A DNA stretch of 64,000 bases, from NCBI RefSeq assembly GCF_037120725.1, contig NZ_JBBAXC010000009.1, forward strand, positions 62,001 through 126,000, written 5' to 3'. Within the stretch, counting starts at the first letter, position 1. Each line of letters opens with the position of its first letter. The notes under the pieces were generated by a model, which did not search any database, was not told the DNA's origin, and saw nothing but the letters and a program-made list of their open reading frames with translations. Positions 1 to 9,006 of the stretch are shown one piece after another. Position numbers and translations under genes: made by a program. The stretch is from Bacillus spongiae. Its GTDB lineage: Bacteria; Bacillota; Bacilli; Bacillales; Bacillaceae_K.

Positions 1-121
1 ATTGTACAATATTTTCGTTTAAATGTTTAAACCTTTAAATTAAATATACGTTGTTTTTTTTCATTCGTCAATATTAATACGTATGCACTCTCTAATACAA
101 TTACACTTAAAGGGTAAAAAA

Positions 122-158
122 ACCGAAAAAAAGACAAACTTTCTATTTGAAAGTTTGC
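122..158 (-). terminator. Rho-independent terminator after glutamate dehydrogenase gene
   Basis: Nine-base-pair stem (134-143 with 149-158) followed on the minus strand by a T-rich run. It lies directly downstream of the dehydrogenase stop codon and ends the roc transcript. Confidence 0.8.
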
Positions 159-169
159 CTATATAATGA

Positions 170-1414
170 TTATACCCACCCTCTAAAGCGAGAAGCTTCA
201 GCCATTTTCCGAGCACCAACCATATATGCAGCTAAGCGCATGTTTACTCTTCTGTTGCTCGCTGTTTCATATACATTGTTAAAGGCTTCGACAAGTTTAG
301 CTTTCAACTTTTCATTTACTTCCTCTTCTGTCCAATAGTAGCCTTGGTTATTTTGTACCCATTCGAAGTAGGATACCGTCACGCCTCCTGCACTAGCAAG
401 TACATCTGGGACAAGAAGGATTCCTCTATCAGAAAGAATTTTCGTCGCATCAAATGTAGTAGGGCCATTTGCCGCCTCCACAACGATAGGCGCTTTTATA
501 AGGTGTGCATTGTCGGCAGTAATTTGGTTTGCCACTGCAGCTGGAACAAGAATATCACATTCAAGCTCTAGTAGCTCCTTGTTTGAAATCGTGTTGTCGA
601 ATAGGGTTGTTACCGTACCGAAGCTATCACGGCGGTCGAGTAAGTAATCAATATCTAAGCCGTTCGGATCGTATAGTCCCCCATGAGCATCCGAAATCGC
701 TACGACCTTTGCTCCTGCATCATGCATAAATTTTGCTAAATAACTGCCCGCATTTCCAAACCCTTGAACAACGACACGGGCTCCTTTTATTTGAATTCCA
801 CGCTTTTTGGCTGCTTCTTCAATACAAATTGTAACTCCTTGCGCTGTCGCTTTTTCACGGCCTTGTGAACCGCCAAGTACGAGTGGCTTTCCTGTAATAA
901 ATCCGGGTGAATCATTCTCCCGTAAACGACTATACTCATCCATCATCCAGGCCATAATTTGTGAATTCGTGTAAACATCAGGAGCAGGAATGTCTTTCGT
1001 AGGACCAACAATCTGACTGATAGCGCGAACATATCCACGGCTTAGTCTTTCAATTTCATTCATTGACATCGTACGTGGGTCGCAAATGATACCACCCTTT
1101 CCTCCACCATAAGGAAGGTCAACAATACCACATTTTAAACTCATCCACATCGATAGGGCTTTCACTTCTTCTTCATCTACTTCTGGATGGAAGCGAACTC
1201 CTCCTTTTGTGGGGCCAACAGCATCATTATGCTGTGCGCGGTAACCAGTAAATACCTTTATTTCACCGTCATCCATTCTCACCGGAATACGAACCGTGAG
1301 CATACGAATTGGCTCTTTAAGAAGTTCATATACTTCTTCACCGTAGCCAAGTTTTGTTAATGCATCTTCTATAACATGTTGTGTAGAAGTGAACAGATTT
1401 AAATTTTCTCCCAT
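170..1414 (-). CDS. rocG: NAD-specific glutamate dehydrogenase (RocG/GudB type)
   Basis: Oxidatively deaminates glutamate to 2-oxoglutarate and ammonium in the cytoplasm, the last step of arginine, ornithine and proline use. The 414-residue length fits the hexameric bacterial family. Visible motifs are the glutamate-binding lysine segments VGPTKGGVRF and PYGGGKGGI, the catalytic aspartate in IPAPDVYTN, and the Rossmann glycine motif QGFGNAGS. It lies downstream of rocD on the same strand, about 100 bases away. RocG and GudB are close paralogues that cannot be separated by eye; the roc neighbourhood favours RocG. Confidence 0.93.
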   Translation of the reverse strand: MGENLNLFTSTQHVIEDALTKLGYGEEVYELLKEPIRMLTVRIPVRMDDGEIKVFTGYRAQHNDAVGPTKGGVRFHPEVDEEEVKALSMWMSLKCGIVDLPYGGGKGGIICDPRTMSMNEIERLSRGYVRAISQIVGPTKDIPAPDVYTNSQIMAWMMDEYSRLRENDSPGFITGKPLVLGGSQGREKATAQGVTICIEEAAKKRGIQIKGARVVVQGFGNAGSYLAKFMHDAGAKVVAISDAHGGLYDPNGLDIDYLLDRRDSFGTVTTLFDNTISNKELLELECDILVPAAVANQITADNAHLIKAPIVVEAANGPTTFDATKILSDRGILLVPDVLASAGGVTVSYFEWVQNNQGYYWTEEEVNEKLKAKLVEAFNNVYETASNRRVNMRLAAYMVGARKMAEASRFRGWV

Positions 1415-1513
1415 TGCATTTCGCCTCTTTATAAGTGTGATCTAGAACGAAGATATTGTAACATATGCGTTATGAATTATCTCGCTTTATCAGTGTATAA
1501 TAATCAATTTTTT

Positions 1514-2710
1514 CTACTTTTGTAAAACATTTTTAATTTTATTTATTGCCCAGTCAAGTTCTTCCTCTGAAATAATAAGTGGTGGAGCAAATCGAATGAC
1601 TGTATCATGTGTTTCTTTACATAAAAGACCTGCTTCTTTCAACTGTTCACAATAAGGGCGAGCAGCTTCTGTTAATTCCACTCCAATGAATAACCCTCTA
1701 CCACGTACCTCTTTAATAATAGGGTTATCAATTTCTCTCAGCTTACTCATAAAGTTTTCACCAAGACGGAGTGACCGATTAGCAAGGTCTTCCTCAATAA
1801 GCACATCAAGAGAGGCAACAGATACAGCACATGCAACCGGATTGCCACCAAAAGTAGATCCATGAGAACCTGGGTTAAAGACACCAAGAACACTTTTATT
1901 TGCGGCAACACATGAAATAGGGAAGACGCCTCCACCTAGAGCTTTTCCTAAAATATACATGTCAGGGTCAACATTTTCCCATTCACAAGCAAACATTTTT
2001 CCTGAGCGAGCAAGTCCTGCTTGAATTTCATCTGCTATAAATAACACATTGTTTTCTTTACATAATTCATAAGCTGCTTTTAAGAAGCCTTCTGGCGGAA
2101 TGACAATTCCAGCTTCCCCTTGAATCGGTTCAAATAAAAATGCCGCAGTATTTGGAGTAATAGCTGCTCTAAGTGCCTCAATATCCCCATAAGGAATTAA
2201 ATTTATGCCTGGAAGCATCGGTCCAAACCCACGTTTATACTCCACTTCTGATGAAAGCGAGACGGCTGTCATCGTACGGCCGTGGAAGTTTCCGTTACAA
2301 GCAATAATTTCAGCACAATTCTCTTCAACGCCTTTGACGTCATAAGCCCAGCGGCGAGCAGCTTTAACAGCTGTTTCAACTGCTTCTGCACCTGTATTCA
2401 TTGGGAGCGCCATCTCTTTATTGGTTAATTTACAAATCTTTTCATACCAAGGTCCAAGTTGATCATTGTGAAACGCGCGAGAAGTAAGCGTTACACGGTC
2501 TACTTGGTCTTTTAGCGCTTGGATAATTTTAGGGTGGCGGTGCCCTTGGTTAACTGCTGAATATGCACTTAACATATCCATATATTTGTTTCCCTCTGGG
2601 TCTTTTACCCAAACTCCTTCAGCTTCCGAAATCACAATAGGGAGAGGGTGATAATTATTAGCTCCAAATTGTTCCGTTTGTTCAATAATGGATGATGTTT
2701 GTGTAGTCAT
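1514..2710 (-). CDS. rocD: Ornithine aminotransferase
   Basis: PLP enzyme (398 residues) that moves the delta-amino group of ornithine to 2-oxoglutarate, giving glutamate-5-semialdehyde and glutamate. The class III aminotransferase core is complete: the [12 protein letters not shown] segment, [10 protein letters not shown], the [13 protein letters not shown] region with the PLP-ring aspartate, and the Schiff-base lysine in LGKALGGG. The ATG follows AGGAGGAATTTCA. It sits 78 bases after rocA, so the two are probably co-transcribed; its product is the substrate of RocA. Confidence 0.94.
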   Translation of the reverse strand: MTTQTSSIIEQTEQFGANNYHPLPIVISEAEGVWVKDPEGNKYMDMLSAYSAVNQGHRHPKIIQALKDQVDRVTLTSRAFHNDQLGPWYEKICKLTNKEMALPMNTGAEAVETAVKAARRWAYDVKGVEENCAEIIACNGNFHGRTMTAVSLSSEVEYKRGFGPMLPGINLIPYGDIEALRAAITPNTAAFLFEPIQGEAGIVIPPEGFLKAAYELCKENNVLFIADEIQAGLARSGKMFACEWENVDPDMYILGKALGGGVFPISCVAANKSVLGVFNPGSHGSTFGGNPVACAVSVASLDVLIEEDLANRSLRLGENFMSKLREIDNPIIKEVRGRGLFIGVELTEAARPYCEQLKEAGLLCKETHDTVIRFAPPLIISEEELDWAINKIKNVLQK

Positions 2711-2788
2711 TGAAATTCCTCCTAATCCATGGATCCTCTATTGCTTTATAAAGATGAGAGCCTTTCTTTCGAAAGACTCTTATACTTC

Positions 2789-4333
2789 TTAAAGCATTTC
2801 AGATGTTGTTTTTGCTTGCATATGAAGAGTTAAATAGTCTGGTCCACCAGCTTTGGAATCTGTTCCACTCATATTGAATCCACCGAATGGTTGGTAACCA
2901 ACAATAGCTCCAGTACAACCACGATTGAAGTATAAATTTCCAACATGGAAATCTTCCCTTGCTTTTTCAATATGGTCGCGATTATTCGTGATCACAGCCC
3001 CTGTTAAGCCATACTCCGTATTATTTGCAATTTCAATAGCTTCATCGAAATCTTTCGCTTTAGTGAATCCTACAACAGGTCCAAATATTTCTTCTTTCAT
3101 TAAACGAGCGTCCTGTGAAAGATCAGCAAAGACAGTCGGTTTCACGAAGTATCCTTTTGAATCGTCTCCTTCGCCACCAGCCATTAACCGGCCTTCTTGT
3201 TTCCCAATTTCGATATAGCTCATGATTTTGTTATAAGCTGATTGGTCAATCACTGGTCCTGCAAAATTCGTATTATCCACTGGATCTCCAACAGTTAACT
3301 CATTCGTAAGTTCTACAACGCGCTCTAATACGGAATCATATACTTCTTCAAGTACAATTGCACGTGAACAAGCCGAGCATTTTTGGCCTGAGAAGCCAAA
3401 AGCAGAGGCAACAATTGATTGAGCAGCTAATTCAAGATCAGCATCTTTATCAACTACAATGGTATCTTTTCCACCCATCTCCGCAATTACTCGCTTAAGC
3501 CAGATTTGACCTTCATTTACTTTCGATGCACGCTCATAAATACGAGTACCTACATCACGAGAACCTGTGAAAGAGATAAAGCGCGTTTTCGGGTGGTCGA
3601 CTAAGTAGTCACCTACTTCAGCTCCACTTCCTGGAATGAAGTTCAATACTCCATTTGGAAGACCTGCTTCTTCCATTACTTCTACAAACTTCGCTGCCAC
3701 CACTGGTGTAGTAGATGCCGGCTTCAATAGAACCGTATTACCTGTGACAATCGCCGCTACAGCTGTTCCAGCCATAATCGCAAACGGGAAGTTCCATGGA
3801 GAAATAATGACTCCTACGCCAAGTGGAACGTAATTATATTGATTGTATTCTCCCGGACGACTTTCCAATTTATGTCCATTTTTCATTTCTAACATTTGTC
3901 GACCGTAATATTCTAAAAAGTCAATTGCCTCAGCCGTATCTGCATCAGCTTCTCTCCAAGGCTTTCCTGCTTCTTTCGTTAATAGGGCAGAAAATTCGTC
4001 CTTACGACGACGGATAATAGCCGCTGCACGGAACAAAATATCTGCACGTGCTTCAGGCTTATATTTTCTCCATGTTCCAAATGTCTCATAGGCAATATTC
4101 ATCGCTTTTTCAGCAAGATCCTGGTTAGCTTTTGAAACATAGCCAATAATTTCTTCTTTATTTGCAGGGTTACGGGAGACAATTTTTTCTTCTGTTACAA
4201 TTTTTTCTCCCCCAATTACAAGTGGATAGTGTTCTCCAAGGTAGCTACCAACAAGCTTTAGCCCTTCTTGATAAGCTACTTGATTTTGTTCATTTGTAAA
4301 ATCAGTAAATGGTTCGTGTTTGTATGGAATCAT
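2789..4333 (-). CDS. rocA: 1-pyrroline-5-carboxylate / glutamate-5-semialdehyde dehydrogenase
   Basis: Oxidises glutamate-5-semialdehyde to glutamate with NAD+. An aldehyde-dehydrogenase fold of 514 residues shows [10 protein letters not shown], the catalytic glutamate in AEMGGKDT and the catalytic cysteine in [11 protein letters not shown] chose the ATG at 4333 because AGGAGG lies nine bases upstream and the N-terminus [12 protein letters not shown] matches the family; an in-frame ATG at 4357 has no ribosome site. First gene of the rocA-rocD-rocG run, divergent from rocR. Confidence 0.94.
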   Translation of the reverse strand: MIPYKHEPFTDFTNEQNQVAYQEGLKLVGSYLGEHYPLVIGGEKIVTEEKIVSRNPANKEEIIGYVSKANQDLAEKAMNIAYETFGTWRKYKPEARADILFRAAAIIRRRKDEFSALLTKEAGKPWREADADTAEAIDFLEYYGRQMLEMKNGHKLESRPGEYNQYNYVPLGVGVIISPWNFPFAIMAGTAVAAIVTGNTVLLKPASTTPVVAAKFVEVMEEAGLPNGVLNFIPGSGAEVGDYLVDHPKTRFISFTGSRDVGTRIYERASKVNEGQIWLKRVIAEMGGKDTIVVDKDADLELAAQSIVASAFGFSGQKCSACSRAIVLEEVYDSVLERVVELTNELTVGDPVDNTNFAGPVIDQSAYNKIMSYIEIGKQEGRLMAGGEGDDSKGYFVKPTVFADLSQDARLMKEEIFGPVVGFTKAKDFDEAIEIANNTEYGLTGAVITNNRDHIEKAREDFHVGNLYFNRGCTGAIVGYQPFGGFNMSGTDSKAGGPDYLTLHMQAKTTSEML

Positions 4334-4393
4334 CGTACATTTCCTCCTCAAATTCATTTCATATTAAAAACAAACAAAACTAGAATCAACATA

Positions 4394-4410
4394 TGCAAAA
4401 ATTATTTGCA
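4394..4410. promoter_or_regulatory. Candidate operator between rocA and rocR
   Basis: A 17-base imperfect palindrome, TGCAAAAATTATTTGCA (8-1-8, seven of eight pairs), lies in the divergent intergenic region 61 bases before the rocA start. It could be an upstream activating site for the regulator next door. No convincing sigma-54 -24/-12 promoter was found; the best match on the minus strand keeps only the GG-N10-GC core. Confidence 0.35.
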
Positions 4411-4505
4411 CAAAGAAAACCCTTACATATATAATAATGCAAAAGAACGTTGCGTTTTTCAAGTTTTTTTTCTTTAAGATTTTGCATTTTATGAAGGAGT
4501 ATCCT

Positions 4506-5834
4506 ATGATGAAGAATGAGAACTTATTATATATTTACCAAGAACTAGTTGAAAAATTAGAGTCAGGTGTTCATGTCATTGATATCGAAGGGAATACCGT
4601 CATTTACAATCGGAAAATGATGGAAATTGAAGGTATGTCAATAGAAGATGTACTCGACAAAAATATTTTAGACGTATTCCATTTTGAACGTGATGAAGAA
4701 AGCACCCTTCTACAAGTACTCAACAGCGGACAAAGTAGCCTAAATATAAAACAAACATATTTTACTAAAAAAGGACAAGAAATCACAACAATTAATAATA
4801 CTTATCCACTTTACTCTTCTGGGAAATGTATCGGGGCAATTGAGATTGCCAAAGATGTGACAAAGGTGGAACGGTTATTAAAGGAACAACTGTCGAAGAA
4901 AGAAGAATATACATTTAACTCTATCGTTGGTAGCTCCGACTCTATTCAAGAAGTCATTGAAAACAGTAGGCATGCAGCCACAGCCCCTTCCTCTATATTA
5001 TTAATTGGGGAGACAGGGACAGGGAAAGAGATGATTGCTCAATCCATTCATAATGAAAGCTTTAGACGAAACAAGGCATTCCTTATTCATCATTGTGAGT
5101 CCATTTTGCCAACCCAAAGTGAAGATGTGCTTTTTGGAGACAAGGGAATGATTGCTCAAGCCACAGGAGGAACTCTTTTACTTACACATATTAACCGAAT
5201 GGATACACGCCTTCAAGAAAGGCTATTAAACACCCTTCAATGCCAGAAAACAAGCGAAACCCAGACATCTACTCAAGTGGTTGCTACGATAAACGAAGAT
5301 CCAATTGATGCGATTACAGCTGGACGATTAAAAAAAGAACTTTACTACAAGCTCAGTCATTATTCCATATTTATACCCCCATTAAGAGAAAGGAAGGAAG
5401 ATATTATTGAGTTAGCTCAATCATTTATTGAATCGTACAGTCTACTTTTTGGTTCAAATGTGAAAGCGCTTCATCAAGATGTAATAAATGCTTTTATTAA
5501 CTATGACTGGCCTGGAAACGTACGAGAACTTGAACGAGTAATTGAGGAATCGTTGAATTGTGTTAACTCAGATGAAGTGATCTCACATCATCATTTACCA
5601 ATGTCTTTCCGACAAAGGGCGAATTCCGTTCATAAGGAAGATGAGCGATTTTTAGTAAACCCTAACCGTGAACTATTGCCTTTAGAAGAATACCTTCAAG
5701 AAGCAGAAAAATACTATCTTCAAAAAGCATTAATACATCATCAATTCAATATTACTCAAACTGCAAAATCCTTAGGGATGAGCCGTCAAAATCTTCAATA
5801 TCGAATGAAAAAAAACCAATTAGTTCGACCATAA
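4506..5834 (+). CDS. rocR: RocR-type regulator with degenerate AAA+ domain
   Basis: PAS-like sensor (about residues 15-120), AAA+ domain (about 145-375) and Fis-type helix-turn-helix at the C-terminus (NITQTAKSLGMSRQNLQYRM). Walker A is intact (GETGTGKE, residues 168-175). The stretch that should carry the sigma-54-contacting GAFTGA loop is shortened to LFGDKGMIAQATGG, and Walker B reads LLLTHI instead of the usual LFLDEI. It is divergent from rocA and so is the likely arginine/ornithine-responsive regulator, but its mode of action must differ from B. subtilis RocR. The start at 4506 follows GAAGGAG by six bases; longer upstream starts lack a site. Confidence 0.8.
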   Translation: MMKNENLLYIYQELVEKLESGVHVIDIEGNTVIYNRKMMEIEGMSIEDVLDKNILDVFHFERDEESTLLQVLNSGQSSLNIKQTYFTKKGQEITTINNTYPLYSSGKCIGAIEIAKDVTKVERLLKEQLSKKEEYTFNSIVGSSDSIQEVIENSRHAATAPSSILLIGETGTGKEMIAQSIHNESFRRNKAFLIHHCESILPTQSEDVLFGDKGMIAQATGGTLLLTHINRMDTRLQERLLNTLQCQKTSETQTSTQVVATINEDPIDAITAGRLKKELYYKLSHYSIFIPPLRERKEDIIELAQSFIESYSLLFGSNVKALHQDVINAFINYDWPGNVRELERVIEESLNCVNSDEVISHHHLPMSFRQRANSVHKEDERFLVNPNRELLPLEEYLQEAEKYYLQKALIHHQFNITQTAKSLGMSRQNLQYRMKKNQLVRP

Positions 5835-5865
5835 GATAATTAACAAAAAATACGTATAAAAATAG

Positions 5866-5898
5866 AAAAAAAGCCACACACTGAAATGGTGGCTTTTC
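5866..5898. terminator. Terminator between rocR and yugI
   Basis: Inverted repeat (AAAGCCAC with GTGGCTTTT) flanked by A and T runs. It lies between convergent genes and can serve both strands. Confidence 0.75.
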
Positions 5899-5929
5899 AC
5901 AAAAAGATCGGGACCCTAACTTCTAATTA

Positions 5930-6328
5930 TTACTTCTTAATTAGGTCGGACTGCTCGATCCACTCTTCTAATTTATCTTTTAATGTATTGAATCCTGAAG
6001 GAGCACTTTCTACCGCTTTAAGATTATTTTGACCTTGGCGACGACGTGGCTTTTTCGTTGCCTCTACTTCTTTAGGAGCTGGAGCTTCTTCTGTCGCACG
6101 AATAGACAAGCTGATTTTATTTGCACCTTCGTCTACAGAAAGTACTTTTACGTTTACTTCATCGCCAACAGATAGGTGCTCATTGATATCTTTTACGTAT
6201 CCGTGTGTAATTTCTGAAATATGCACTAACCCTTGTGTTTCTTCATCTAGAGCAACGAACGCTCCGTATGGTTGAATTCCTGTTACTTTCCCTTTTAATT
6301 CTGTACCAATTTCGTATTTTGTAGTCAT
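5930..6328 (-). CDS. yugI: S1 RNA-binding domain protein, general stress protein 13 family (YugI)
   Basis: 132-residue protein with one N-terminal S1 OB-fold (about residues 5-75: GTELKGKVTGIQPYGAFVAL, GLVHISEI, VGDEVNVKVLSVD) and a basic tail (KKPRRRQGQNN). Homologues bind RNA or ribosomes; the exact role is unknown. It occupies the same position next to the ala genes as in B. subtilis, although the sigma-factor pair separates them here. Confidence 0.85.
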   Translation of the reverse strand: MTTKYEIGTELKGKVTGIQPYGAFVALDEETQGLVHISEITHGYVKDINEHLSVGDEVNVKVLSVDEGANKISLSIRATEEAPAPKEVEATKKPRRRQGQNNLKAVESAPSGFNTLKDKLEEWIEQSDLIKK

Positions 6329-6505
6329 GGTAACAACTCCTAATAAATATATTTTCGTCTTTTTATACGCAATTAAAGATTATACCACAGTTGCCCATTA
6401 TAAGCAAAAATGAATCAAGTATCATTTAGGAGTGTTCCCCTATCACCGTCACTTTACTAGCTTTTTAAAATAGCGCCTACAGCCTTGTCTACGTAGAATT
6501 TCTTA

Positions 6506-7711
6506 TTAGAAATCTCCCGTATATGCATCCCAATTATGAGGTTTCTTAAACCCATTTTCTTTCAACATTTGGTAAATTTCATGTAATTGAAATGTTGTTT
6601 TCCGATTTGGGTACAATTCGATAACATTCAAATAAGCGGAACGAACTTCTTCTTTTAACACACTCTTTTCATTAAAGCTAGGGTTGTAGTATGAACCATT
6701 AACAAACAGAGAAAGTAGCTGGTCATACTCTACCTTTAATTCATTCTCTAAAAATGAATTATTTGGAAGTTTACTAATAATGTCCTCTAATTGAACAAGG
6801 TAAGTGGCATGCTCTTGCCAGCTCACTAATATATTTCCTGCATGAATGATAGAAGGATTATCGACCTTAAATTGTAAATACATTGTATAAGCTTCAGGTG
6901 TTTGCACGGGCATAAGGGATAAAATCTTCTCGTAATCAATTTTCATGCTTGTTTTATCTCCGTTGTTATTCAACTCCAGTGCAACAGCGTTCCGTTGTAA
7001 AGCAGAAAGTGTGTAATCATCACTCAAATAATCCTTCCCCTGATCTGGTAGCTGTAAAAAGTATTCATCATATAAAGCAATGGACTCTTTTACCTTATCA
7101 ATCAAAGTTGTCAACCAATCTACTACTTCTTCTTCTGACTGTAGTGTATGAGTGTTTCGCATCCATTGCTCTGGGGTTAATAGAGACCTCTCTACCGATT
7201 GTTTGTAAGAGTATATTCTGTCTATTATTGGTTGAAGTTCCCAACCCTCTTGTATGTCCTTTCTCAGCCTTCCTTCTGTTGAATAAATAAAACTTTTTGC
7301 ACTTTGGACAAAATTAGCTTGTTCAACGAATTCCCTTGAAACATTTAGACTAAGCGCGGCATCACCGACCATTAAGTCGTACATTCGCCATAACTCCTGA
7401 AAGGCTGCATTCAATTCTGCTTGACTCTTTGTATCAACCTCTATTTTCGGCTCGTCATATTGGTTCCCTTGATCAATAGAATCCTCTTCTCCGATAAAGG
7501 GAATAAGTAAAATCACCGCCAGACTTACTACACCAAAAAAGCTTGCAACATAGGGCCATTGAAGGAAACGTTTGGACTTAGTGAACTCTTTCTTTTCCTG
7601 TTGCGGATGTAATTGGGCTAAAACTGCTGAGGAGTCTGTTTGAATTGGAAGTTTTTTATAGGAATTTTTCAAAAAATCCATTCGCTTTTCAAACAAGTTT
7701 TCATCCATCAT
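6506..7711 (-). CDS. Probable membrane-anchored anti-sigma factor
   Basis: About 401 residues: a cytoplasmic N-terminus of some 50 residues, one membrane segment (roughly 52-72, WPYVASFFGVVSLAVILLIP), then about 330 extracytoplasmic residues with no family I recognise, acidic and rich in predicted helix. The reading frame overlaps the end of the ECF sigma gene by 11 bases, the usual sign of a sigma/anti-sigma pair. No zinc-binding HxxxCxxC motif is present in the N-terminus, so it is not a ZAS-type factor. The function is inferred from topology and coupling. Start ATG at 7711 or 7708. Confidence 0.6.
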   Translation of the reverse strand: MMDENLFEKRMDFLKNSYKKLPIQTDSSAVLAQLHPQQEKKEFTKSKRFLQWPYVASFFGVVSLAVILLIPFIGEEDSIDQGNQYDEPKIEVDTKSQAELNAAFQELWRMYDLMVGDAALSLNVSREFVEQANFVQSAKSFIYSTEGRLRKDIQEGWELQPIIDRIYSYKQSVERSLLTPEQWMRNTHTLQSEEEVVDWLTTLIDKVKESIALYDEYFLQLPDQGKDYLSDDYTLSALQRNAVALELNNNGDKTSMKIDYEKILSLMPVQTPEAYTMYLQFKVDNPSIIHAGNILVSWQEHATYLVQLEDIISKLPNNSFLENELKVEYDQLLSLFVNGSYYNPSFNEKSVLKEEVRSAYLNVIELYPNRKTTFQLHEIYQMLKENGFKKPHNWDAYTGDF

Positions 7712-8219
7712 ACACACCCGCTTCCTGTTCCTTTTGAATGATGCTTTGTTTTAAAAGACTCTTGGCTTTAGTGACTCGTGTTTTTACAGTGGATACGGAA
7801 ATCTTCAATATATCGCTAATCTCTTCATACGATTGGTCATGAAAGCAGAATAAAATTATCGGCAAACGATATATTTCATCTAATCCTCCAATACATTCAT
7901 GCAGCATTTTATCTTCTTCATGTAAAAAAATAGGATTCTCACATTCTTGTTCTTCCTCATACAGAGCTTGTTCTACATATTCTTTTACCGTTTTGTATGT
8001 CATTGTATATAACCACGTCGTGAATGTCGTCTGTGAAAATTGAGGAAGAGTACGATAAATACGAATAAAGACTTCCTGGGACACATCCGAGATGCTCTTA
8101 TAAGGAGTACCTATTTGAAAAGCAAACCGTTCGACTAAGGGAGAATAGTGGTCAATGATATGCTTATACGCTTCTAAATCTCCATTTTTGGCTCGTTTAA
8201 GTAGTAATGCCTCTTCCAT
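7701..8219 (-). CDS. ECF-type RNA polymerase sigma factor
   Basis: 172 residues with sigma region 2 (SDVSQEVFIRIYRTLPQF, then TTWLYTMTYKTVKEYV) and region 4 (YEEISDILKISVSTVKTRVTKAKSLL). It directs RNA polymerase to a small regulon, probably for an envelope signal sensed by the coupled membrane protein. The ATG at 8219 follows GGGGAGAAAGGAA; an in-frame ATG at 8237 lacks a good site. I cannot assign it to a named B. subtilis sigma factor. The pair is inserted between yugI and alaT. Confidence 0.85.
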   Translation of the reverse strand: MEEALLLKRAKNGDLEAYKHIIDHYSPLVERFAFQIGTPYKSISDVSQEVFIRIYRTLPQFSQTTFTTWLYTMTYKTVKEYVEQALYEEEQECENPIFLHEEDKMLHECIGGLDEIYRLPIILFCFHDQSYEEISDILKISVSTVKTRVTKAKSLLKQSIIQKEQEAGVYDG

Positions 8220-8426
8220 TTCCTTTCTCCCCTTCATTTTTTTACTGTAACTCCATCATATAATAAATCCGTAACAATAAATGTAATTTTATGATAAAAA
8301 TATTTTCCAAACAGTTTCTTATTTTAAATTGAAAAATGTAAAAAAATGTTCATAGTGTAAAAGGAATTTAGAATAAATATAGTGTACAATAAAGGTATGT
8401 AAAACGTTTTCAATGGAGGGGATGGA

Positions 8427-8786
8427 ATGTCTCACAAGTTTGGTGAACATTTAAAGATGTATCGTGAACAATGCAAGATGACTCAACAAGAGTTGGCTCT
8501 AAAAGCACGTCTTGGAACAAAAACGATTGAGAAATACGAGAATGGGGAACAGCTCCCAGACACACCTACCATTTTAAAACTATCAACCGTTTTAGACGTA
8601 CCCGCTTCGGAACTATTAGAAATAGAGACAACAAATATTTCTGGGATTGATGCAGAAATCGAGCAATTAATACTTGAAATTGGTACAAAAAAAGCAAAGC
8701 TGATTTTAAGAAAAGCAAAAGAGTTCTCAGAAGAAGACTTTCTTCGTGTCATGCAAATGCTTTATGATTTAAAATATAACCAATAA
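8427..8786 (+). CDS. XRE-family helix-turn-helix regulator
   Basis: 119 residues. The N-terminal Cro/C1 HTH (residues 6-62: LKMYREQCKMTQQELALKARLGTKTIEKYENG split over both helices) is followed by a short helical tail that probably dimerises. GGAGGGG precedes the ATG by six bases. It is divergent from the sigma-factor operon, with a 207-base shared upstream region, so it may control that operon or itself. Target unknown. Confidence 0.8.
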   Translation: MSHKFGEHLKMYREQCKMTQQELALKARLGTKTIEKYENGEQLPDTPTILKLSTVLDVPASELLEIETTNISGIDAEIEQLILEIGTKKAKLILRKAKEFSEEDFLRVMQMLYDLKYNQ

Positions 8787-8810
8787 CCAGCTGTATTGCT
8801 GGTTTTTTTT
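8785..8810 (+). terminator. Terminator of XRE regulator gene
   Basis: Stem AACCAGC/GCTGGTT followed by an uninterrupted T run, directly after the stop codon. Confidence 0.85.
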
Positions 8811-8892
8811 ATGAGAAGCCAAACTTTAAAAGAAAAAGGGGTTATCACTAAATCTGACACCCCTTCTTTCCTGTAGAGAAAGTACATTATTT

Positions 8893-9006
8893 TTCAAAAA
8901 TGATCATCTGAATGTATAAAAGATAGCCAATTGGGTATCCTTGTACTAAGCTTTCTTAAGTATTCCCCCTTTATTGGACGATTGAACAATCGTCCTCTTT
9001 TTTTTG
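8893..9006 (+). ncRNA. Candidate small RNA between XRE gene and alaT
   Basis: A plausible promoter (TTCAAA at 8893, 16-base spacer, TATAAA at 8915) precedes an imperfect 18-base palindrome (8922-8939). A perfect nine-base-pair terminator hairpin (8976-8995) with a long T run follows. The T run is on the plus strand, so this terminator does not serve alaT on the minus strand, and the XRE gene already has its own. No ORF lies inside. Predicted transcript about 75-80 nt. Confidence 0.3.

Noticed and set aside
4394-4460. Sigma-54 promoter before rocA
   Set aside because: Only a GG-N10-GC core is present, and the flanking -24 and -12 bases do not match; together with the damaged regulator this is not supported.
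8397-8413. Possible catabolite-responsive element before the XRE gene
   Set aside because: The right half (CGTTTTCA) fits, but the left TG is one base out of register, so the site does not meet the cre consensus.
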